This document shows positions 7,864 to 14,386 of a stretch of DNA of 17,928 nt, piece after piece. The translations under genes were made by a program, and so were the position numbers. The notes beneath the pieces were generated by a model. It did no database searches and was not told where the DNA came from. It worked only from the letters and a program-made list of their open reading frames with translations. Every line of letters begins with the position of its first letter. Positions within the stretch are counted from its first letter, which is position 1. The DNA is taken from contig CAAGGA010000147.1 of assembly GCA_900769275.1 (NCBI GenBank), positions 1-17,928 on the forward strand. The letters run 5' to 3'. Source of the DNA: an uncultured Prevotella sp. (GTDB taxonomy: Bacteria > Bacteroidota > Bacteroidia > Bacteroidales > Bacteroidaceae).

Positions 7864-9315
7864 ATGCCTATCCAGAAGACAAAGATGACAAACCACCGAT
7901 GGGTGATCTGCTCCATGCTGTTTCTTGCCACGATGATAAACTATATGGATCGTCAGGTACTGTCACTGACATGGAAAGACTTCATCGCACCGGAATTCGG
8001 ATGGAACGATGACACCTACGCTTTCATCACGGGATGCTTTGCCATAGTCTATGCCGTCAGCATGCTCTTTGTCGGTAAACTGATAGACACGATAGGCACG
8101 AAGCGGGGGTTCATCCTCTCCGTAGCGGTGTGGACAACGGCAGCCGTCATGCACGCACTCTGCGGAATAGCCACCAGCGGCATTCTGGCAGGCGAGTGGT
8201 TCGTGGATTTCGAGGGAGCGAGAGAGGCACTATACGAAGCCGGAGCCATAGGCGTTTCCATCTCCACCGTCAGCGTTTACCTCTTCCTCCTATGCCGCAT
8301 CATCCTTGCAGCAGGAGAATCCGGCAGTTTTCCTGCCGCAATAAAATGCACGGCAGAGTTCTTTCCAAGAAAAGACAGAGCTTATGCCACGTCCGTCTTC
8401 AACTCCGGTGCCTCCGTCGGTGCTCTCATCGCACCTGCCACCATCCCCCTGCTTGCAGGAAGATTCGGCTGGGAGATGGCTTTCATCCTTGTAGGAGGCT
8501 GGGGATACCTTTGGATACTGTTGTGGATTTTCACCTACGGCAATCCTGAACAGGCAGAACAAGTCAATCAGGCAGAGTTGAACTACATCTGTCAAGACCA
8601 GGACAACCACTGTCAGGATGACATTGAGGAAAGGACAAAGAAGAGCAAGTCCGGGATGCTGAGATGCCTGAGATACAGACAGACGTGGTATATCATTCTC
8701 GGAAAGTTCATGACGGACGGCGTATGGTGGTTCTATCTTTTTTGGACACCCTCCTATCTGTCAGACACCTACGGCTACTATACAGACTCTCCTGCAGGCA
8801 TTCTCCTCATTGTCGTGCTATACCTCGTCACCATGCTCAGCGTGATGGGAGGTTATCTGCCCACGTACTTCGTCAACAGATATGGCTATCATCCATACGA
8901 TGCCCGCATGAAGTCAATGCTACTCTTTGCAGTTATCCCTCTCACAGGGTTCTTCGTCCATCCCGCAGGACGTATCTCCCCACTCGTCTCCGTCATCCTT
9001 ATTGGCATTATCGGAGCTGCACACCAGAGTTGGTCGGCAAACATCTTCTCTGCCATAGGCGATTTCTTCCCCAAAAACATGATTGCCACCGTGACAGGTA
9101 TCGGAGGATTCGCCGGAGGAGTCAGCTCGTTCCTCGTCACATACGCATCCGGCACATTCATAGCCTATGCAGAAGCTCAGGGAGAAGCATTCTCATTCCT
9201 CGGCATCGCCGACAAGCAAGGGGCATACACTGCAATATTCTGCTGCCTTTCAGTACCCTATATCATCGGATGGAGCATCATGAAAGCCCTTGTCCCAAGA
9301 TACAGCATCGTATAG
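7864..9315 (+). CDS. MFS transporter, ExuT-type (anion:cation symporter family), first copy
   Basis: A 483-residue inner-membrane protein with about 12 hydrophobic segments in the 6+6 MFS arrangement and a charged central loop (about 230-265). The NYMDRQVLSLTWKDF segment at the end of helix 1 corresponds to the NYxDR signature of the ACS family, which includes hexuronate (ExuT) and glucarate (GudP) transporters. It resembles the second copy (9595-10998) throughout, except for an extra 16 or so residues (EWFVDFEGAREALYEAG) in the periplasmic loop after helix 3. Likely cargo is galacturonate, glucuronate or similar acids, consistent with the nearby GH105; not proven by sequence. Start: ATG 7864, preceded directly by the octamer repeat. 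An internal ATG before TNHRW is possible. Confidence 0.82.
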   Translation: MPIQKTKMTNHRWVICSMLFLATMINYMDRQVLSLTWKDFIAPEFGWNDDTYAFITGCFAIVYAVSMLFVGKLIDTIGTKRGFILSVAVWTTAAVMHALCGIATSGILAGEWFVDFEGAREALYEAGAIGVSISTVSVYLFLLCRIILAAGESGSFPAAIKCTAEFFPRKDRAYATSVFNSGASVGALIAPATIPLLAGRFGWEMAFILVGGWGYLWILLWIFTYGNPEQAEQVNQAELNYICQDQDNHCQDDIEERTKKSKSGMLRCLRYRQTWYIILGKFMTDGVWWFYLFWTPSYLSDTYGYYTDSPAGILLIVVLYLVTMLSVMGGYLPTYFVNRYGYHPYDARMKSMLLFAVIPLTGFFVHPAGRISPLVSVILIGIIGAAHQSWSANIFSAIGDFFPKNMIATVTGIGGFAGGVSSFLVTYASGTFIAYAEAQGEAFSFLGIADKQGAYTAIFCCLSVPYIIGWSIMKALVPRYSIV

Positions 9316-9322
9316 CTTTCAG

Positions 9323-9390
9323 TTTAAGAAATACAAAACAGACAAGTATCTGCACTTTAAGAAAAGTTAAAACAGACAAGTATCTGCACT
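9323..9390. repeat. Tandem 34/35-bp direct repeat
   Basis: Copies at 9323-9356 and 9356-9390 both run from TTTAAGAAA to ATCTGCACT; 22 bases (AAAACAGACAAGTATCTG plus CACT) are identical, spaced 34 bp apart. They lie between the two transporter genes, just upstream of a candidate TAnnTTTG box at 9409. A paired operator is possible, as is a simple duplication. Confidence 0.75.
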
Positions 9391-9408
9391 ATTTCAAACA
9401 ATATTTAT

Positions 9409-9416
9409 TAACTTTG
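9409..9416 (+). promoter_or_regulatory. Candidate -7 box for the second MFS gene
   Basis: TAACTTTG fits TAnnTTTG. No TTTG lies 19-21 bases upstream (the place is taken by the direct repeat), so the promoter is weak or activator-dependent. Transcription from here would give a leader of roughly 170 bases containing the heptamer hairpin at 9435-9551. Confidence 0.45.
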
Positions 9417-9434
9417 CACAAATATTGTGTATCT

Positions 9435-9551
9435 GGTTGTCGGTTTCTGGTTATTGGTTTTTGGTTAGTAATGCGTTGCTACATGAGTCTTGCTCATGAG
9501 GCAATGATAACCAACCCACAACCTACAACCCACAACCCACAACCCACAACC
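9435..9551 (+). repeat. Heptamer inverted-repeat element D, upstream of the second MFS gene
   Basis: Left arm: five 7-base units GGTTGTC, GGTTTCT, GGTTATT, GGTTTTT, GGTTAGT (9435-9469). Right arm: AACCCAC, AACCTAC and three more AACCCAC (9513-9547) plus AACC. Because GGTT and AACC recur every 7 bases, the arms can pair in several registers. The 43-base core holds its own hairpin: CATGAG (9482-9487) with CTCATG (9493-9498), flanked by TTGC and GCAA. It has the plan of the octamer elements but a different period and core. Confidence 0.8.
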
Positions 9552-9594
9552 TAACTGCTGACTTAACAAAAACCTAACAAAATACAATTACCAA

Positions 9595-10998
9595 ATGAGC
9601 TCAACCAAAACAAACAAAATGACCAACTGGCGCTGGGTAATGTGCGCCATGCTGTTCTTCGCTACTACAGTAAACTACATGGATCGTCAGGTCCTTTCAC
9701 TGACATGGAAAGACTTCATCTCTCCAGAATTTAACTGGAACGATGACATCTACGGCACCATAACTGCCGCATTCTCATTCTTCTATCTCGTAGCCAACAT
9801 CTTTGCAGGAAAGTTCGTTGATTTCATAGGTACGAAGAAAGGATATTTCTGGTCTATCGTGATATGGTCAATAGGTGCCGTGATGCACGCCTTCTGCGGA
9901 GTCTTCACCCTGAAGATAATGGGAGCCACCGGCGTAATGATAGCCACAGTCAGCATGTATGCCTTCCTCGTATGCCGTTGCATCCTTGCAGCCGGTGAAG
10001 CAGGCAACTTCCCCGCAGCCATCAAGGTAACGGCAGAGTACTTCCCAAAGAAAGACCGCGCCTTCGCCACATCAATATTCAACTCCGGAGCCTCTGTCGG
10101 AGCACTTGCAGCTCCGATGACCATCCCCATCCTTGCAAAGGTGACAAGCTGGGAAATGTCATTCATCATCATAGGTGCCCTCGGCTTCATCTGGGCCGCA
10201 ATCTGGATTTTCGTCTATGACAAGCCTGCAAAGTCAAGGTTCGTCAACGAGGCAGAACTCAACTATGTCAACTCCGATGAAGAGGAGGCAAAGGAAGAAA
10301 GCGCTGTAGAAGAGAAACCCATGAGCTATGCCAAGGCTCTCAGCTTCAGGCAGACGTGGTCATTCGCTTTCGGAAAGTTCATGACCGACGGCGTATGGTG
10401 GTTCTTCCTTTTCTGGGCTCCCGCCTACTTCTCCGACCAGTACGGCTACCGTTCCGACTCTTCTATGGGTATTGCGCTCATATTCACGCTCTACGCCATA
10501 GTCACAGTGCTGTCCATGTTCGGCGGATACCTGCCGAAGCTCTTCGTGGAAAACAAAGGCATGAACCCATATCAGGGACGTATGCTCGCCATGCTCATAT
10601 TCGCATTCTTCCCCCTGCTCGCACTCTTCGCACAGCCTATGGGTCAGTATAGCGCATGGTGGCCAGCAATCATCATAGGTCTCGTGGGCGCAGGCCATCA
10701 GGCATGGTCTGCCAATATCTTCTCCACAGTGAGCGATATGTTCCCAAAGAGTGCCGTTGCCACCATCACTGGTATCGGTGCCGCAGCAGGCGGACTCGGC
10801 TCCATGCTCATCAACAAATGCTCAGGAATGCTCTTCACCTACACAGAAGCACAGGGAAGCGCATTCACATTCATGGGTTTCGAAGGCAAGCCGGCAGGAT
10901 ACATGATTATCTTCTGCATCTGTGCCGTTGCATATCTCATCGGATGGGCCGTGATGAAAGCTCTCGTACCTAAGTACAAGCCGGTAGTAATAGACTGA
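9595..10998 (+). CDS. MFS transporter, ExuT-type, second copy
   Basis: A 467-residue, 12-helix inner-membrane transporter, paralogous to the gene at 7864. Shared blocks include NYMDRQVLSLTWKDFI, FFPAAIK-like and SGASVGAL segments in the N-half, TDGVWWFFLFW in the C-half, and the C-terminal IGWAVMKALVPKY. The central acidic loop (SDEEEAKEESAVEE) differs strongly from the first copy and it lacks that copy's loop insertion. ACS-family membership predicts uptake of hexuronates or related sugar acids with H+ or Na+. ATG 9595 follows A-rich sequence and lies 43 bases after element D. Its stop overlaps the recX start (TGATG), so the two are probably co-transcribed and translationally coupled. Confidence 0.84.
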   Translation: MSSTKTNKMTNWRWVMCAMLFFATTVNYMDRQVLSLTWKDFISPEFNWNDDIYGTITAAFSFFYLVANIFAGKFVDFIGTKKGYFWSIVIWSIGAVMHAFCGVFTLKIMGATGVMIATVSMYAFLVCRCILAAGEAGNFPAAIKVTAEYFPKKDRAFATSIFNSGASVGALAAPMTIPILAKVTSWEMSFIIIGALGFIWAAIWIFVYDKPAKSRFVNEAELNYVNSDEEEAKEESAVEEKPMSYAKALSFRQTWSFAFGKFMTDGVWWFFLFWAPAYFSDQYGYRSDSSMGIALIFTLYAIVTVLSMFGGYLPKLFVENKGMNPYQGRMLAMLIFAFFPLLALFAQPMGQYSAWWPAIIIGLVGAGHQAWSANIFSTVSDMFPKSAVATITGIGAAAGGLGSMLINKCSGMLFTYTEAQGSAFTFMGFEGKPAGYMIIFCICAVAYLIGWAVMKALVPKYKPVVID

Positions 10999-11459
10999 TG
11001 ACCAAGGAACAAGCATTATACAAACTCACCTCCCTCTGTGCGCGTGCCGAGTACTGTCAGCATGATATACTCGAAAAAATGCGCAAGTGGGAGGTGAGTG
11101 ACGTTGATAAGGCAGGCATCATGGAATATCTCCTCAAGGAGAAATACATTGATGAAGAACGCTATGCCCGCAGTTTCATCACCGATAAACTACGGTTCAA
11201 CAAATGGGGAAGACGCAAGGTGGAACAGGCTCTGTACATGAAACGTATCCCTGAGAGTATCTATAAGCCCATCCTTAACGAACAATCCGATGAAGACTAC
11301 GAAGAAATACTCCTCCCCCTGCTCCGCAACAAACTGCGCAGCGTGAAAGGGAAAAACGACTATGAGGTCAAGGGCAAGCTCATCCGCTTCGCCCTCTCCC
11401 GCGGCTTTGACATGGACATGGTGCTCCGGGCGGTAGAGAAAATACAGGTGGGGAATTAA
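10998..11459 (+). CDS. recX: RecX, regulator of RecA
   Basis: A 153-residue protein of the RecX family. It is all-helical, with the three-repeat layout of the family. The most recognisable segment is YIDEERYARSFITDKLRFNKWGRRKVEQAL (about 51-80; the family signature is DxxRxAxxFxxxxxxxxxG). The C-terminal third (KNDYEVKGKLIRFALSRGFD) matches the third repeat. RecX binds the groove of RecA filaments and restrains strand exchange. recA is not in the window; Bacteroidota recX is often away from recA. The ATG overlaps the stop of the preceding transporter by one base. The stop codon lies inside the left arm of a 20-bp hairpin (11446-11496), so the 3' end of the gene is part of that structure. Confidence 0.92.
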   Translation: MTKEQALYKLTSLCARAEYCQHDILEKMRKWEVSDVDKAGIMEYLLKEKYIDEERYARSFITDKLRFNKWGRRKVEQALYMKRIPESIYKPILNEQSDEDYEEILLPLLRNKLRSVKGKNDYEVKGKLIRFALSRGFDMDMVLRAVEKIQVGN

Positions 11460-11496
11460 GGTGGGAATCAATAGTACCCACCTTAATTCCCCACCT
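11446..11496. repeat. Perfect 20-bp inverted repeat over the recX stop codon
   Basis: Arms 11446-11465 and 11477-11496 are exact reverse complements (AGGTGGGGAATTAAGGTGGG and its complement) around an 11-base loop. The recX TAA at 11457-11459 is in the left arm. There is no T run behind it. It may protect the mRNA 3' end or be a duplicated-and-inverted gene end. Confidence 0.85.
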
Positions 11497-11501
11497 TGAT
11501 A

Positions 11502-11610
11502 TATATGGGTGGTTCTAAGAAATTACCACCGTAGATATATTCTCAGAGTGAATATAACGTCTTGACAGATTTCGATTCTGTCAAGGCTATTTTTTAGAAC
11601 CATCCATATA
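11502..11610. repeat. 22-bp inverted repeat enclosing two smaller hairpins
   Basis: Arms 11502-11523 and 11589-11610 are reverse complements at 20 of 22 positions. Inside are TATATTC / GAATATA (11536-11542, 11550-11556) and the terminator stem at 11559-11587. The whole 109-bp unit fills the gap between convergent recX and GH31. A tiny non-autonomous mobile element or a two-way terminator would both look like this. Confidence 0.7.
11559..11595 (+). terminator. Intrinsic terminator for the transporter-recX transcript
   Basis: CTTGACAGA (11561-11569) pairs with TCTGTCAAG (11577-11585), extended by a wobble and a G-C pair to 11559/11587, and is followed closely by six T (11590-11595). Orientation is rightward. 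On the opposite strand no T run follows, so it would not end the GH31 transcript in the same way. Confidence 0.7.
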
Positions 11611-11615
11611 GGAAA

Positions 11616-14007
11616 TCACAGTTTGACAGAGGTTTTCTTGCCACTATATGTGATACGCTTCGGCTGACCGCCAGCGAGGCGTACCTCAAACGTACGACGT
11701 GTGAGCATTCCCTCAAACTGCCCCTTGCGCTGACCAATGGTGATGGTTCTGCTGCGGTCGTTCCACGTCATGGGAATCTCGGTATATTTGCCTTGCAGAT
11801 AGTTGAAACCGTCACCCTCATCCTCATATAAACAGAAAGAAGCATTTCCTCCAGGATAGACCGTAAGCACGATATTATCCCACGGCTTCTCGTTGCAGTA
11901 TTGCAAATCCTGCCCCATCGGAACTATAGAACCAGCCCTTACATACAATGGAGAATGGGCAAGAGGAGCATCAGCCTTGATTCTCTGACCACCCTGAAGT
12001 CTTTCATTCGTCCAGTAATCATACCAATCCGCCCCCTTGGGAAGATACACCTCATACTCTTTCTTGCCGCTCCAATCCACAGCCGGCCATCCGTTGGCAT
12101 ATTCCGCATTGTCCTTCCTGTCCCATCCCGACTGCTCGTCAGTCTTCACAATCTTCTCCTGCGTGAACAGAGGGTCAACGACCGGACATACCAAAAGGTT
12201 GTGACCGAACATAAACTCACGTCCCATATCCCACACATTCCTGTCCTCGGGGAAATTCATCACCAAAGCCCGCATGAATGATTCATCATTGCAGCTCACC
12301 TGACGGCTCATGCTGTAGATGTAAGGCAGCAGGCGGTAACGCATCCTGACAGCAGAGAGGAGAGCATCATAGACAGGTTCACCATCCTTTCCATAATAAT
12401 ACAACTCACGATAGACCTCAGTGCCATGACTGCGCATCATCGGGCAGAACAGCCCGAACTGCATCCAGCGGACGTAGAGTTCCTGATACTGAGGATTCTT
12501 TGTGGCAGAGTTGTCGGCATGACGGCAGTTGTAGCTGTTAGCGAAGAAACCACCTATGTCGGTATTCACATTCGGGTTGGCACAAAGCGTATGGTTCAGG
12601 CACAGAGGCACCTGATTGCGCAGGCTCTCCCATGAACTGCCCACGTCGCCGCTCCAGGTATTCGCCCCGTAGCGTTGCTGTCCCGCAAAGAAAGAGCGGG
12701 TGAGGATAAACGGCCGCTTCTCTTTATCAACCGCACGCTGATGCTCATCCACGCCGCCGACAGCCATCAAGGAATAAGCATTGCGCACTGAACGCCAGCT
12801 GCCCATGGCACAAGGCTCGTCAAGGTCACTGTCCTTATACTGCGTATGGTCAGGGTCAGTGGAGTCCATCCACCACGCATCGATTCCCATCTTGTGCAGA
12901 CGTGAAAGGTTCTGCCAATATATGTCACGGGCTTCAGAGGAATAGCAGTCATAGACACGCACACCTGAGGGATAATCCTGACGGGGAGGCCACTGTGGCA
13001 GTCCGCTTTCAGGCCAAGTCTTGAAATGGAACAACAGTCCACGTTCGTCAAGCTGACGGTATGGTTTCGTCATCGGGCCGAAACTGGACCATATTGAGAT
13101 ACTCAGATGAGCATTCCTCCTATGCACCTCGTCTATCATAGCCTGAGCATTGCTGAAATAAGGACTGATAAACTCCATGGCATTCCACGTATAGTTCTCG
13201 CCCCAATACTGCCAATCCTGTATGATACCATCGAAAGGAATCCTCAGGTCACGGTATTTGCGTACCACCTCAAGCAACTCCTCCTGACTCTTGTAGCGTT
13301 CGCGACTCTGATGGAAGCCGTATGTCCAGAGAGGCAGCATAGGCACTTTTCCCGACAGATGCCGCATACGGCTGATAACGCCATCGGCAGAACCTCCGTG
13401 CATAAAATAATAGTCAATCATACGCCCCACCTGTGACTCCAGAGCAAGTTCCTTGCCGTCATCTATACGGGTAGGCGAATAATTGTCCCAGAATATGCCA
13501 TAGCCCTTGATGCTTTGGAAGAAATGCGCGAAGTCCTCTAGATTCGACTGCTGCATATTGCGGTGCTCACCTCGCAGGTTCATCTTGCCATTCTACATCA
13601 TTCCCAGACCGTAGATTGGTTCGTCCGGCTCTAAAGCAAAAGTCTGCCTGACACGGAAAGCCCCTTTGTCAATGCCCTCAGTGATAGGGGTGAACGCACT
13701 GCTTCCCTCTGACAGTAGCACAGTGCCGTCAGGCTTTGCGAAAGTCACCTGTCAGGACTGCTCATTGACGATAACATCCAGTGAAGAAGAGCGGTAATGC
13801 TTCCTGCCGTCCTTGACGCTGACCCTCACCTTCACGTTTTCCGGTTTGGCGATGACCGTCAATGATTGCTTCTCCACACGCTGCCCATCGGCAGTTTTGG
13901 TAATCCTTACAATGTCAGGAGTCATGAACTCCACCAGCTGTCCCATCATGCGGCAAGTCATGCCGATCCACAACAGGCAGGCGAGAGAACGGAATAAGTC
14001 TTGTCAT
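11616..14007 (-). pseudogene. GH31 alpha-glycosidase (alpha-xylosidase/alpha-glucosidase type), broken
   Basis: A roughly 797-codon GH31 gene split by two nonsense codons, TGA at 13754-13752 and TAG at 13595-13593. Reading through them gives continuous GH31 sequence: VNEQS-stop-QVTFAKPDGTVLLSE, then PDEPIYGLGMM-stop-NGKMNLRGEH. A third lesion is likely at the start: ATG 14007 is out of frame with the secretion-signal-like stretch LFRSLACLLWIGMTC, so one or two bases changed within the first codons. The remaining 655-codon open stretch (13583-11616) keeps the barrel with nucleophile Asp in WWMDSTDPD, acid/base Asp in WSGD, and a C-terminal DUF5110-like beta domain, but lacks the signal and most of the N-terminal sandwich. 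If translated from an internal ATG it would stay cytosolic. The intact ancestor would be a periplasmic enzyme acting on alpha-linked xylose or glucose. Confidence 0.85.
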
Positions 14008-14011
14008 TGGA

Positions 14012-14034
14012 TTTTGTTGTTTGGTGGTTTAGTT
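14012..14034 (-). repeat. Half octamer element next to the GH31 start
   Basis: On the plus strand TTTTGTTGTTTGGTGGTTTA is the same unit order as the left arm of element C. Read in the direction of the GH31 gene it is the CA-rich arm lying four bases before the ATG at 14007, as in element C. No partner arm with the same sequence is adjacent. Confidence 0.65.
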
Positions 14035-14041
14035 TTTATAA

Positions 14042-14128
14042 GGTTTTAAGATTTTGCGGTTATAAGGTTGTACGGATATTCGTGACGGCTGATTGTAACT
14101 TCCGCATAACCGTACAACCGCATAACCG
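14042..14128. repeat. Octamer inverted-repeat element E
   Basis: Left arm units GGTTTTAA, GATTTTGC, GGTTATAA, GGTTGTAC (14042-14073); right arm CGCATAAC, CGTACAAC, CGCATAAC (14103-14126). 14057-14075 and 14110-14128 are reverse complements at 17 of 19 positions. The period is 8, as in elements A-C, but unit sequence and core differ. Confidence 0.75.
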
Positions 14129-14170
14129 TATATTGGCAGTTTGGTCTCTTGTGTTTAACGCTACTATACC

Positions 14171-14178
14171 CAAATTTA
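14171..14178 (-). promoter_or_regulatory. Candidate -7 box for the GH31 pseudogene
   Basis: On the minus strand TAAATTTG fits TAnnTTTG. No TTTG is found at the expected upstream distance, so support is partial. A transcript from here would carry elements E and the half element in a leader of about 155 bases. Confidence 0.35.
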
Positions 14179-14210
14179 CTTACTGACAAACTAACCGACA
14201 TTACGCCCAC

Positions 14211-14230
14211 ATACCATGAGTGCATGGTAT
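14211..14230. repeat. 8-bp inverted repeat with 4-base loop
   Basis: ATACCATG and CATGGTAT are perfect reverse complements around AGTG. It lies about 33 bases upstream of the candidate GH31 -7 box, so it could be an operator; a short terminator for the leftward operon is the alternative, although no T run follows. Confidence 0.5.
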
Positions 14231-14340
14231 AAGAATAAACTTCCATATAAGGAGACAATGCCCTATGCTTTTAAGAATTGTTAATAAAAAAAAGAAGAAA
14301 GCATGACAGGAAGCAAGTTATTGACTTGTTCAGTTTCATA

Positions 14341-14373
14341 CGGTTATGCGGTTATGCGGAATATAACGTAACC
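14341..14373. repeat. Octamer element F, after the luxC-like gene
   Basis: CGGTTATG occurs twice in tandem (14341-14356), then CGGAATAT and AACGTAAC, again with period 8. GGTTAT at the left can pair with ATAACG/TAACC at the right. Its units are the reverse complement of the CGCATAAC units in element E, so E and F can also pair with each other across 14129-14340. Confidence 0.65.
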
Positions 14374-14386
14374 TTCTTCCTTATGA

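Larger units (their letters stand above)
14129..14340. other. Intergenic space between GH31 start and luxC-like stop
   Basis: No coding frame is supported. It holds a candidate leftward -7 box (14171-14178), an 8-bp palindrome (14211-14230) and an A run at 14284-14293 (a T run for leftward transcripts) whose nearest stem, CAAGT / ACTTG, is too far upstream of it to call a terminator. Confidence 0.5.

Noticed and set aside
8664..9554. 296-codon plus-strand open frame overlapping the first transporter
   Set aside because: Out of frame with a clear MFS gene and rich in Arg, His and Ser as shadow frames are; its end is just the heptamer repeat.
11616..13583. Intact GH31 gene starting at 13583
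   Set aside because: GH31 sequence continues upstream in the same frame beyond two stops, so this is the remainder of a longer gene, not a natural start.
13593..13754. Stop-codon recoding (TAG as Gln, TGA as Trp)
   Set aside because: TAG and TGA terminate several intact genes in this window at the expected family lengths.
14284..14293. Intrinsic terminator for the leftward operon (T run on the minus strand)
   Set aside because: The only nearby stem, CAAGT/ACTTG, is five base pairs and about 20 bases away from the T run, too weak and too far.
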